In this document: piece by piece, positions 11,451 through 24,880 of the stretch
How positions within the stretch are numbered: the stretch's first letter is position 1
Layout: the number at the start of each line of letters is the position of its first letter
Assembly (NCBI RefSeq): GCF_008831285.2
Contig: NC_045150.1
Coordinates: forward strand, 1,440,001 to 1,504,000
Origin: Nymphaea colorata
Lineage: Eukaryota > Streptophyta > Magnoliopsida > Nymphaeales > Nymphaeaceae
Direction: 5' to 3'
Length of the DNA: 64,000 nt
Position numbers and translations under genes: made by a program
Notes under the pieces: model-generated
Databases searched by the model: none
Seen by the model: the letters and a program-made list of their open reading frames with translations, nothing else
Told to the model about the DNA's origin: nothing

Positions 11451-12297
11451 TTTATTCTGTGGAGGGCTTCCTGAATGTCCTCTTTGCTGCCAGCTTTTTC
11501 TATGTAGTTATGATTATTAAAATTTTGTCGATGCACCATATTGGCTGATGGATCTTCAAAGCTTTTAGGTTTTGAAATTTTAGATTCGTGAATGAGAAGT
11601 AAAGAATATAATAACTCTTCCAGATTTATGGGATTGACGTGAGTGCACAATGAAATTTTTAGAGCACCATATTCATCTATGGGAAGACCATAAAGAATAT
11701 TCATAACGAGATCTTCTTCGTCAATGGCCTTGGAGGCCATAGCTAACTGATGAGCTATACCTTTGGCCTTATGAAAATATACTATTATAGAATCAGTTCC
11801 TTTTTTGAGGTTTTGTAATGTAGATTTAAGTTGCTGCACTTTTGCTCTAGACTGAGTAGTGTAAATATACTTTATGGTGGTCTAGACTTTGTAAGACAAG
11901 TCATGGCCTACAACCTGATTGTGTACAATTTCAGTTAACGATAAGATGATCCAACTAGTAAGAGTTGATCACCTCGATGCCATTCCAGAAACGCTTGATT
12001 TAGAACAATTTCTTTGCCATATTCAGCAGGCAAGAACTCATTTAGACACTTGAACGATCCATCAATATATTCCATCATATTGTAACCCTTAAGCATAAGT
12101 GTAAACTGAGACTCTCAAAGTAGATAGTTGTCGTATGACAATTTTATGGATAAAAAAGGCTGAAGACTGGTGGGAGCATGTATGATAGAGGAAGTTAGAC
12201 TTGAAAGCAGCAGATTTATGACATCTGATCCTGATTTTGGTAAAGTTGCAACTGTGCTGTGGGTGTTCCCTTTTGGTGTTGATGATTGAGACGCCAT
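11354..12297 (-). pseudogene. Copia Gag, broken
   Basis: The likely start is the ATG at 12297 (MASQSST), just inside the primer-binding site. The capsid signature IKLSYDNYLL is followed by a stop where copia Gag has tryptophan (TGG to TGA). Further open stretches (ALKISLCTHVNPINLEELL) show the UBN2-type Gag region. Downstream is a CCHC zinc knuckle region (HACGNHGHFTSQCRTLCQAC). Gag would form the particle that packages element RNA. Confidence 0.85.
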
Positions 12298-12323
12298 TAA
12301 TGCATGTTGGAGCTCTGATACCA

Positions 12324-12665
12324 TACAAAACCTCACACTAAAACAGAGAAGACAAGATGTAACGTGGTTCAACCTTTTTAGGTCTATGTCCACGAAAGAA
12401 ATTATTCTCTTGCTTGTTGATTTTCTCAAGTCAAGAGATATCTTTATATACTCACTTTACATGTTTATCAGCTCCCCAATTCTTGAGATTTATTTGATTT
12501 ACACAATCGTGAGTTTCCTCATTTCGTGGAATAGTTACTAAACTAAGGTTATCTTTATTATCTTTATCAGTGTAAATCTTTCTTTCGATAGCACCGACTT
12601 TATCTTCAACGGCAATATTGGATTCTTTGATTTTATTGTTGCCAAGTTGGTTGTGTGCCTTATTA
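12324..12665 (-). repeat. 5' LTR of nested copia element
   Basis: This 342-bp repeat matches 7763-8088. Shared landmarks are AAAACAGAGAAGACAAGATG, CAAGTCAAGAGATATCTTTA and CCAAGTTGGTTGTGTGCC. It lies directly beside the primer-binding site, so it is the promoter-bearing copy. Confidence 0.95.
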
Positions 12666-12670
12666 CCAAC

Positions 12671-14700
12671 CAAGAATCCAAGGTCTATAGGTGATCAGAG
12701 TACTAACCTACTAGGGGCCTCACCTAGCATTGCACGAGACATAGGGTCATCCAAAGAAGAGTCTATAGGACCTCAGAAGGACTTGGTATGCAAGATCGGG
12801 CCTCTTACATGCCTTAGTAGCAGTATATGGCTATGTCCAGTGAAGTACACACTCAATGGCAATTGCTAGCAGCAGCTTAACCCTATGGGTTGTCGAGTAG
12901 TGTGTACTTTGGACTTAGACTCTGGTCACCAAATGTTGAGGAACAGGTGGGAGACAGGTAGCGGCTAGAGGGTGCCCAACCAAATTGCTTGGCCGTGTCA
13001 GGGGAATGTCTAAGGGAGCTTGACCCTTACAGGCTAGGGCACCTCAGTAGATTGAGGAGTCACCGCACTCCATTGGGAGATCACCGGATGATGCTAGGAG
13101 CCGGCCCTGCAAGCAGAAAGGTAGCGAACTAGACAATTGGCTACATGGCTATAAGACACCGTGGAGGTTGCTCATGAAGAGGGCTATGGTTTGGGGCAGA
13201 CTGGCAAGACTGCATGCAACAAGTGCTCGAATGGGCAGAAGGTGACTGTGGTGGAGTTGAAGGCCAACTAGATGGGCACTGCAAGCTAAGCGTTGGCCAG
13301 ATGGTTGAGCTGGGCTAGTTATGGCCGAGTGACAGACTAACTGAGGTTGCATCGAGGAAGGTCTGCTCGACAAGCGTAGGGCGAAGGCGGGTGCTGCTAG
13401 GCAAGAGTCGGTCGGTTGGCCCAAGGCTTGGCTAACCATCGCCGAGTTGTTGTTGGTGATGGTCACATAAGTAGTGAAGGGCAGTCGAGGCATGGCTGGG
13501 TTGGCCCCAGTCATTTAGCTGAGCTAGCCTCAGCTGCAACTGTGGCTAAGAAGCTTTAGAAGTCTAGTACAGTGAGTGGGGCATGCTGGCAAAAGGGGTG
13601 AGACGAGTCGACACGAGGTGGGACATGTAGAACAGAGGGGGACATAGTGCAGTAGGATTGGACACAGGACTAACAAAGTTTGGAGAATATAGTCATGCAT
13701 GAAACAACAATATTCAAAGATGACATGAGTGGGACACATCAATAAAGAATGAAGAACACGTCAGTATATCTTGCCGAAAAAGAAGGTTTTGCCAAAAAAC
13801 ACAGTGAATTTTGGCTGAAACAAATGATGCTATCTCCCTCAATTTAGGCCTAATTTTGGTGTGTAAACCACGTTTTGCTCAGAACCAACCTAAGAATTTG
13901 TTGTGGGCATTTGATGGATGAGCCAACAACTAGATTTGCCAAAAAATCATCGAAAATTGGTGGGATTCTACTAAAAACTCGCATGAACCTACTAACTGGT
14001 TTTGGGTGTTCAAATCTGGTGATTTATGTGCCATTTAATGCATATTTATAATCGATGAAAAGCTAAATAAATCAACAATCTAGTGCCCCACTCATCAAAA
14101 CATTTTATCCACTGGAGCACACAATTTGTCATCAAGAAATGTAGCAGTTCTGTTGAAAATAAAGAATATAATGTAGATTATTGTTTAATCTTTTGAAGCT
14201 CACAAAATCCAATAAAGAAGGGTAGGAATCACTAATTTGAGGGATGCTTGTCCTAGGTGGGTGCTTTGGTGCCGACCCAATGTTGGGCAGTGTTTGGAAG
14301 TCCTTAAACCACATTGAGATCACTGGGTTTGCCAAAAACAATGGGTGGCACTTCTTTGAATCAAAGCAAGCTCGTCTGAGCTAGGATGAGATTGGATAAT
14401 AGCTCGTTGGATCGTGACAACATCAAGAATCTTTTCCTTCATCTGATCATCAATATGACAGCAAGCAACTGGGAAAATCAATTGGAAACAAAGTTTGGTT
14501 AGTGAGAAAAGGAATGAGAACTACGACAAGTATTTGTATGATCAATGGCGATCAAAATCACCAACAAACCATTGAATCTACACCATGAATCATTGGAAAA
14601 CCTTCCCTCACTAGCAAAACTATGGACAACAAAGAATACACCTTTGACACTTGATTGAAATTTTAGTTGGTATGGCTGCGTATGAATCACTTCAAACATA
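12671..14700 (-). repeat. 3' LTR of large gypsy element, continuation after the copia insertion
   Basis: It continues the alignment to the right LTR from GGTGATCAG (19137 in the right copy) onward. The right boundary is uncertain (14.7-15.0 kb), because the right LTR is cut off near 21140. Open stretches here (for example 13149-13514, minus) are shadows inside LTR sequence. Confidence 0.78.
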
Positions 14701-14999
14701 GCTTCGCGTTGTCAGAGAACCAGACCTACAACACATCTAATTCATCTCCTGAAGTTAGAAAACCATGCAAGCAATGCTATACGCTTCAAATCTACACTAC
14801 TCTATGCTAAGGGTGATGCCATTCAATGGACACCTTTTCACTGACCAACATGAAAAATAACAAGAGTTTAAAAACAATATATAGCTGCTCATAGTGGCAA
14901 AATAGTAAATAACATAACATAAACAAATAAAAGTGAAAAAGATGGCGCCTAGTGGGCACACTCTAGGTGTAATCTGATCTCCTAGATATGTCTAATCTC

Positions 15000-16700
15000 A
15001 TATTGCTTCGTTAGTTTTCGTGATGTAGCTTGCTGAGAAGGCCGACCAAAGGCTTTTCACTAGGACAGGTCTGGTGTAGGTGCAGGTTTTCCACCCGCAT
15101 TGACTCTCTCTATAAGCAGCCCATGGTGATGGACTGGCCTGGCCATTCACAACCAAGAAGCTGAGTACTCAATGTGTAAAGTAAGTAGAATGACATGGAT
15201 GGAGGGCTTTGGCCAGGGAAATGTAGTGCTCCGCCACTCTTGATAGGCTAGTCGCTATCACTCGACCAAAGGGGAGGTCGTGGTCGCCCAGGATTTGGCC
15301 TGACATGTGGGAGGCTATGGAGGCCAGACCTAGGAGGTTTGTATCATATCCTCCTCCTAAGATCGGACTTGCCAGCAAGTCTATATGCTGTAATCTCAAA
15401 GTAGGAGGTTTTTTGTCACCCTGCTAGTACTAGCACAGTCTAATCCTGTAGAAGGCCTTCCTTGTCTTTGAGTTGATCATCAAAAATATCAAAAAGTGTT
15501 GCTGCATAGGTGCGAAAGACATCAAGTGCGTGCATTGTGACATGCAATGTTTCATCCAGTGGTGGCAAAGGTAGCTGATCACCCAAATAAAACCAGATAC
15601 AGTCCTGAAATATGTGAGCTGCTCTAAATAAATCGAGCCATCACCTGTCCAAGGATGCTTATGGGGCGGCTTGAACTAATCATCAATCAAGGCAAAGCAT
15701 GCTAAGGCTCTAGTAGTGGTGCTACATTCAGCTAATTCTATGGCACCTACTGTTGTCACCCAAGGAGGTCCATGAAAAGAAGCACATCCCATAAAAAATA
15801 GCTCATCACCTCCACTCTCTTTTGAACCCCATCCCCAAAGGAACCCACATGGGCTCTCCAACCGCACTCATAACCATGCTGGGGTGCTTATTGCTTAAGC
15901 GCCACTTGATGGCCACTACAAGTGGGCTCACCAAGTCCTGAGGCAATGCTGAAGTATACACGGCCACTTGAAGAGGTTGGCCATAGGTGTCAAACATCCA
16001 TACAATATTCCATGTAGGCACACATGCAAACAACCATGAGCTATGACCACTCTGAAAATAAGGGGCTCACTGACCTCTACATTGTTCACCTCCTCTGCAC
16101 ACTTAGGCATCTCATGTAGCACTGTCACATGCCCGCAGTCAGCCTTACAAGTGGGTACACATGCAAAGGTCAAATGGCCACAAATAGACATCATGTGGAT
16201 ACCCAACACCATATCCACCTCTTTGGCAGTCATCCAATGCTCCTCGTGGAGGTACATAGCAGATCGCCAGCTTGGCACTATGCTCGGAGAAGGGAACAAG
16301 AGCACTGATACTCCCAATCACTCCAAGCCAAGTATATGTCTAAGTGTCGTACTCAACCTTAAGCATCAAGAAGCACCAATAAAGTAGTGTAATGGTTAGA
16401 AATCATGCAAGCATGCCCCACGGTGCAAGACTCTTTCAAAAACCACCTTCTCAATCTCATCTGATTGCCCGTGCTAAGCATCGAGGGTCAATAATCATAA
16501 GGATGGTGCACAGATGAGGAGTGAACGTGAGGCGCTCATCAGAGTAGTATAGCTCTTCAAAGCAGTGAGGGCAACAGGATAACCTCCCTTGTGGGTGAAC
16601 AACATGGTCATATCAAAAAAATTCTAGTAGATATCCCTTAAGAAAGCAATCATTAGATATCATGTATAATATCTACGTCGCTGATAGGGAGAACAAAGAG
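15000..16700 (-). other. Internal region of the large gypsy element, no recognised domain
   Basis: Several minus-strand open stretches (15928-16317, 15806-16033, 15169-15399) have no recognisable RT, RNase H or integrase motifs. This is where pol would be expected after protease. Confidence 0.6.
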
Positions 16701-16859
16701 GTTCACTTTGAACGAGATGTTTTGCAAGTTGCCGATAGGTAGAACAAATAGGTTCACCTTGAACAGGACATTCTGCATGTCACTGATAGGTAGGACTGTA
16801 GCTTTCCACCATTACTTACATAACATCAAACATAGGGCACTCCTTGGTGCCTATGAGTG

Positions 16860-17650
16860 TCTCCTCCAACGCACAGTGACTGATGAAGTTGTGGGTGGCT
16901 CATGAGTTGACTAGCACCACAACTCTCCTTTGTCCGATGTAACTATCACTCGCATGGCATTTGGTGTGCACTAACAACATAGTAAGATGCCTCTACTATT
17001 ATTTCAACTATTGTCTTTGGCTTGACCTCCTCCCCTCTAGGCTGATCATCATACTTTAGAGAATGCTCATCTTCATACAATGAGTCGACAAGATAAACAC
17101 ACAAATGCTAGCATTTGTGGCTCATAGACCACTTCTTTTCGCAAGAGAGGTAGAGGCCCTTTTTGATACACTCTTCATGCTCTTGGCAGATGAAGGGCAG
17201 TCTGCTCTTAGCCCTGGGGCTGGTTTTGGTTTAGTAGTTGATTGAGAAGGGGCTGTCTTCGCTATCGAATCAGCTTGCCTCTACCGCTTATTCAGGGCAC
17301 TCAGCCCACATTGCTTCTTGTCAATAGTACGAGCAAAGTAGAAGCAGTCCTGTAATGTCTGTGGTCTTGTAGGCTTCATATTAAACATATCTCATCTCCT
17401 AGACCACTTAGGAACTGAACCATAGGCATGTGCTCTGGCCAGCAAATAACCTTGGAGCTGAAATTCTCAAAAGCTGCCTGGTACTTCTGCACTATCCCCC
17501 TTGTACGAAGTTGCCTGAGCTCGACCTCATAGTCAATGAAGGTCGACTCACCAGTCATCACTATCAACTTCTGATGGAATTCATTCAATTCAAAGCCTAG
17601 CTGGTTTTGCTTGAGCTACTGGTACCATACAATGGCTTCTCTCTCTAAGT
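16860..17650 (-). pseudogene. Gypsy-type Gag, zinc knuckle and protease remnant
   Basis: The stretch 17376-17588 (minus) carries the retrotransposon Gag pattern: DYEVELRQLRTRGIVQKYQA, then PEHMPMVQFLSGL. About 220 bp downstream, near 17110-17152, LSCEKKWSMSHKC gives a CCHC knuckle. Near 16890-16940, VVVLVNS-stop-ATHNFIS is the protease site DSGATHNFIS with D changed to N and G changed to a stop. Gag and protease are therefore both inactivated. No RT follows. Confidence 0.78.
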
Positions 17651-18710
17651 GGATATCACATATAGTAATCCACTGATCTCATCGTAACTGAAAAACTATG
17701 AAGCTTTAAAATTCCACTCTTGCACATTCTTTTTCTCAAAAGGGGAGAAAATCTAGCTTGAGCTACTGGGTAGAGAAGTGATCTCAATCATCATTATAGA
17801 ATGGTTTGGCGTTGACACACCCATATCTTGGCTGTCTATTCCATAGATCATAGTGACCACAACTATGCTGTCCTCCAAAATCACAATGGCGATTGGTGCT
17901 CATGGCTTAGTCCAAAGTCATCTCCTACTCTTCTCCCAACCAGTTAGGAACTACACGATCAACTAGCTGGACTCTTACTCTTGCCGACAGCATTCTGTCT
18001 ATTGTCCAAAGTACACGTACATTAGCATCGAAGGTAGGTATGCCACGAAGCCGGGCCATAAAAAGGATAGGACCAAATATAGTGCCTTCAAAAGAGCCAA
18101 AGGTTAGTCCTCAACATACTGCAGCCTGAGCTCTCTGGTCAACCTAAGTGCATATCTAACATTGGGGGGTAAGGCAGGCACATCTCAAACATATCGTGGC
18201 AGTTAGGGGTGCCGAGTCTCGAGGAAACCTCTCCACAGGTACATGTGAGATCTCTCTTGACTCCATTTGGAAGTACCGAATGCCTTCTCAGGTCACCATG
18301 TGGATGAACTAGAGGATGCTGCTATGGTGCAAATTGTCTCGACGAGACTCAAGGATCTCGTGTTCGATCAGCACAAACATTGTTCTCATTTCATTGAGGT
18401 TGGTAGCCACTCCTTGTGCTATTGTGTCAACCATCTTGGTATATGCTCTCACCTCCTTTGCTCACTGTAAATACTGCCCCAATTAGCCCACCTTGCTTTC
18501 AAGACTGTCTAACTCAGTCAACCGGCCTTTGAGGTTATCAATCTCCATGTGAATCACCTCGTGGCTGTCAAGACAAGGTGCTCCTATGCTGATTTCCTGT
18601 TATGCTTGTGCTCTCTGTGCACTATCCATCATGCCTGACTGCATAGACCTTTGCATACTATACTGTCAATCACCGTCATGAGCTACGGTGAGTTCACTCT
18701 GATACCAATT

Positions 18711-21140
18711 TCTTAGGCCACTACGTAGGATAACCCACCAAAGCTAGAGTCACACGATAAGAGAGGGCTACTACAAAATCACCCAGCTTGACAGATACCC
18801 CAACCAAATATACCCCAATAGGACAAGGAATACACATGGGGACTCTCCCACAATCCTCACTACAACACTCTGATATGCTCCAAGCAATGCAAGGCTAGTA
18901 CTATGCATGGTGATATAACAGAACCACTCATAGCTAATTCAAGAAAACCATAACAAATCACCCTATCATCCATACCTATGAGTCAGCCAAACCATACCCA
19001 ATCATTAAGACAGGCCATGAAGGCAGTGTACGGACTAGACCCATGACCTCCAGGTGCTAGGACCCTTCAACAGTGGTCACATTGTTAGCCCTTGGCCAGG
19101 ATGGGCCAAATCAACAAAGAAACCCTACTCTATAGGGTGATCAGGATAATAACCTACTAGGGGCCTCACCCAATGTCTCCACAAGGAGTAGGGTTGTTTG
19201 GAAAAGAGTGCACGACCTCTGAAGGTCTTAGTATGCATGATTCGGCCTCTCACATGCCTCGACAATAGTACCAACTCCTGCAATATATGGTCACATCTAG
19301 GGAACTACGTGCTTGATGACAATCACCTAGCAGCAGCTCAACCTCATGAGTTGCTGAGTATTGCATGCTCCGGTCATGGATTCTAGTTACCAAACATCTA
19401 GGGACAGGTGGGAGATGAGCAGCAGCTACAGAGTGTCCAACTAGATCACCTGGCCGTGCTAGGGAATGCCCCTTGACCCTCACAAGCTGGGGCACCCGAG
19501 CCGATTAAGAAGTGCTACATGCCTTTGGGCGATTGCCACAAGACACTAGTAGTCGGTCTGCAAGCTACAAGGAGGGAATTGGACAATGGGCTACATAACT
19601 ATAAGATACCATGGACGTTCCTGATGAAAAGGACCATGGTTTGGTGGTAGACCGGTGATGTTCGCTGACTGCGTGCAACAAGTGTTGGAGTGTGCCATGG
19701 GTGGTCGCGGTGGAGTTGAAGGACAACTAGATAGGCACTGTAGGCCGAGTGTCGGCCACGTGCTTGAGCTTGGTTGGGTATGGTTGAGTGACTGGCTAGT
19801 AGAGGTCAAGCCGAGGAAGGTCTGACCGACAAGCATAGAGTGAAGATAAGCACTACTAAGCAAGAATCAGCTGTGAGGCCGAAGGATTGGTAGACCGTGA
19901 CTAAGCTATTGTCAGTGGTAGTCACATTCATGCAGTGAAATCCGATTGAGGAGTGAGCCAATTGGCCCCAAACGTAGTCGATAGAAGCCTCAGTTGTGGT
20001 CGAGAAGCTTCAAAAGTTGGGTGCAGGGAGCAGGACATGCTGGTGGAAAGGCCAAGACGCATTGACATGAGGTGGGACACATCGAATGGAGGGGGGTGCA
20101 GTGCAATGGAATTTGGTGAGAACATGCTGAGTTTGAAGAACTCGGTTATGCAGGACATGGTGATGTTAGAGATGACATAGGTGGGACACATCACCAAAGA
20201 ATGAAGAACATGTTGGGATATTTTATTGGAAAATCAAGATGTGACGAAAAACAAGGTTTTGTCGAAAAACATGGTGAATTTTGACCAAAATTTCAAATGG
20301 TAATATCTCCCCTAATAGGTTAAACTTTGGCATGTAGACACCCTTTTTTGTTGAAATCAACCTAGGAATCTGTTGCCAATGTTTGAAGGAGGATCCAAGG
20401 ACTGAATGCACCAAAATATTGTTGAAAATGGGGATTCTATTGAAAACTTGCTTGACACACTAACTTTGGGCACTCGAATCTGGTGAGCTACACACCCACT
20501 TCATGCATATTTATAGTCGATAGAAAGTTCAAGAAATCAACAACCCGATGCCCTACTCATCAACATGTTTTGTCTATCAAAGCATGTTATTTGTTGCCAA
20601 GAAGTGCACGGGTTCTGTTGGAAATGAAGAATACAATGTCACTTACTGTTTAATCGATTGAAGCTCATGAAATCCAATAAAGAAGGGTAGAAATCACTGG
20701 CTTGAGGAAGGATAGGTCCTAGACAAGTGCTCAGGTGCTGACCCAACACTAGATGACACCGAAAAGTCCTTAAACCAGGCTGAGATTCGTTGGGTTTGGC
20801 TGACAAGCCACACTACTTTAGATTGAAACGAGCTCATTTGAGGTCAGATGAGATGGGGTAACAGCTCATTGGATTTGTGATGACATCAGAAATCTTTATC
20901 ACCATTCGATTATCGATCCGACTACTAGTGACACCAAAAAATCAGTTAGGAACAAAGCTAGATTAGTAGAAATGGAGCAACAACCGCGATGGTGATTTTT
21001 GAGGAACAATGGCAAAGTCTACCTTATGTGATACTAATCACTTTGATTTCCACCTTCACTGAACAAACATCATCTTCTTTGAAGAAAATGAAATTTGTGG
21101 TGACCTAGAAGTTGAATTAGGTATGGTCGTTTGGATGTTG
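18711..21140 (-). repeat. 5' LTR of large gypsy element, outer end truncated
   Basis: It aligns with 7354-7762 plus 12671-14700 over about 2.4 kb. The outer end fades near 21140, just before the small AT-rich repeat and plastid DNA, so the target-site duplication is lost on this side. Confidence 0.8.
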
Positions 21141-21199
21141 GTGGCTGGTGGCTGGTGGCGCTGCATTGAACAAACCTCAGGTTTGTTATTTACATAGAT

Positions 21200-22790
<1,591 letters not shown>

Positions 22791-23050
22791 AGGGACACAG
22801 CTGGCGGGGTCAAAATTTGATTGTCCATTCAATTCTTAGTATGTGGTACCAAGTTGAAGGTACAGAATATATCCATACTCAAGGCCCCAATTCAGCACTA
22901 GACCTCCGAAGCAAGGGTTCGGCCCTCTTATAGGTTGGGGGTTTCGTCCTGCTCAAATAAATTTTTAATAAGACCAATTTTTTTATTAACAAACTAATAA
23001 AACTTCACTTTCTAATGACTGAACTGAAATAAGATCATGAAGTGAACATG
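22791..23050. other. Spacer, nothing recognised
   Basis: No repeat partner or coding motif was seen here. Confidence 0.4.
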
Positions 23051-24880
23051 TAAAAACACAAGCACTTCAACAATGAACAAATTAATATCTAAAAAAAGCT
23101 TTGCAACATCACAAAGAGGTGGGCAATGGACTTACACAAAGCTCACCTAGTGAGCAGAGCCAGCACTTCAGGCACGACCCAAAGAGAGCAACTCACTTCA
23201 CTTGATGCATTCACACCTCACTTAACACTACTACTAAAGGCACCATACACTAAGAAACCATGCGTATTTATAAAAGTGAGAATGTCAATGGTGGAGAATT
23301 CCATTGCATTCTACAACTCAACAAAGCATTTTTTTTATTCATATAACATATAGTTTAACAAAACAAGAAACTTGTTGAGCTTTCTAGATCAATGCTAAGA
23401 CATGAACTCTCTAGAGATTTCTAAATAGTCGGTAGTGACTCTTTACAATCTCGCCCTCATTACAGACTCTTTTCTCATGGCACCTAACATTCTTCTAAAA
23501 CTTAGCAAATGTCTACACTAGCAACCCTTTGGTGAATAGGGCAGTGACCTGGTCTTCCACAGTAAATGGTAGCAATTGTATCTCTCCTCTAAGCACATTT
23601 TCTCTGATAAAATGATGTTGCACTTCTATATGTTTCCTTCGAGCATGGAAGATAAGATTTCTTCTCTTAGATAAAGTGATGTTTCACCTTATATGTTTCA
23701 TTCAAGCGTGAAAGATAGGATTTTCTACAAGTCTAATGGCACTTTGATTATCGCAAAAGAGTTTCACTACATAATCAACTTCTTGCTTGATATCTTCTAG
23801 CGGTCGCATCAGCCAGATGCATTCTTGTGCCACTTGAGATGCCATTCTATACTTCTATTGTAGATAGTGATATTGTCGGCTGCCTTTTACTATACCATCA
23901 AATTGCACCACTAGCAAGGTTGAATGTATATCCGGTAGTTGATCTTTAACTAGAAAAATCTCCAGCATAATCAGCATCACAATGACCAATGACTTGACAA
24001 GTTAATCATCTTTGGTAGAGTATATTGTAATCAATGGTTTCTTTAATATATCTCAGTATTTTCTCACCACTTCTAAATGCAGCTTCTTTGAAGTCTTTAT
24101 GAATCTACTACCAATACCAACTGCATAGGCAATGTCTATTATTGATGGGGTTAAGTAGACCACACTTCCAACCAGTTGGGTACATAAGACATCTTCTAAC
24201 TTGTCCCATTAACAAATTTTAAGCTTAGTATTTATTTCAATTGGTGCTTAAATAGGTTTGCAATCAAGTATACCATACTTACGAAGTAATCCATGAACAT
24301 ACTTCTTTAGACTTTAAAACAATCCTTTAGATCTATAATCAATCTATAACCTAAGGAGGTATCTTACCTCTCCTGGCTCTTTCATTTTGAATCTTACATT
24401 GAGATATTCACGGATGAGATTGATTTTTCTTCATCATCTGAAGTAATCATCAATAAAAATTAGCACAATAGTAATTTTCATACATCAAGAGACTGAAATT
24501 TGCAGAAGCAACTTGGAATCCACTAAACACTAGGAATTCAGCTATCTTTCCATACCATGTTCTAGGTGTTTATTTTAATCCATGAAATGCTTTCCTTAGG
24601 TTGCAGACATAGTCTGACTTGTTAGGAGATGTAATTCCATTAGGCTGCTCTATATAGATTTTACGGTCCAGATCTCCATGCAAGAAACCATTCTTTTCAT
24701 CCATCTTCCGCAGCTTCCAAGACTTGATTGCAATAACAGCCGTCTACACACATACATATGCAATCTTGGCAACAAGATTGAAACTCTCTTCAAAGTCTTT
24801 GGTTCATGAAGTTGTCAAAATAATTGTAGATGGAGGCTTGAATCACCTAGTCTGCCGACATCCAACATAAAGCTCTAGTG
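23050..24880 (-). mobile_element. Decayed Ty1/copia element: RT, RNase H and probable 3' LTR
   Basis: On the minus strand, 24880 to 24450 reads as copia RT with many stops: KMDEKNGFLHGDLD, IYIEQPNGITSPNKSDYVC and LRKAFHGLK. From about 23830 to 23500 the RNase H tail is visible (SIEWHLKWHKNASG, then the SSMLEGNI region). GAGGGCGAGA at about 23450 resembles a polypurine tract. The following stretch down to about 23100 contains TATAAATACG on the minus strand and is probably LTR. A local direct duplication of about 60 bp lies at 23625-23715. Gag and integrase are missing, presumably lost where the LINE begins. Confidence 0.8.

Larger units (their letters stand above)
7763..12665 (-). mobile_element. 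Complete Ty1/copia retrotransposon nested in a gypsy LTR
   Basis: It is bounded by two LTRs (7763-8088 and 12324-12665) and a perfect 5-bp target-site duplication, CCAAC, at 7758-7762 and 12666-12670. The primer-binding site TGGTATCAGAGC (minus, 12312-12323) abuts the 5' LTR. The polypurine tract GCAGGGGGA (minus, 8089-8097) abuts the 3' LTR. Domain order on the minus strand is gag, zinc knuckle, protease, integrase, RT, RNase H, which defines copia. The LTRs run TAATAAGG...TTTTGTA, so the ends are TA/TA instead of TG/CA. The coding region is broken by stops and frameshifts and the LTRs differ at many sites, so it is inactive. Confidence 0.95.
7354..21140 (-). mobile_element. Large gypsy-type LTR retrotransposon with gag and protease only, disrupted
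   Basis: Two long direct repeats bound it. The left one is 7354-7762 continuing at 12671-about 14700 after a nested copia element; the right one is 18711-about 21140. Landmarks shared by both include GATACCCCA, CCAAGCAATGCAAGGCTAG, GAGTC(G/A)GCCAAACCATACCCAAT and CTACTAGGGGCCTCACC. Next to the right LTR, at 18695-18706, is a minus-strand TGGTATCAGAGT primer-binding site, so transcription runs leftward. The internal 3.7-4 kb shows gag, a zinc knuckle and a protease motif (minus strand) but no RT, RNase H or integrase that I can find. It was probably mobilised in trans. Many stops mark it as old. Confidence 0.8.

Noticed and set aside
12312-12323. tRNA-like match (also 18695-18706 and 58810-58821)
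   Set aside because: These are retrotransposon primer-binding sites complementary to initiator tRNA-Met, not tRNA genes.
13149-13514. 121-codon minus-strand ORF
   Set aside because: Lies within LTR sequence; the matching LTR (19.5-19.9 kb) does not keep the frame.
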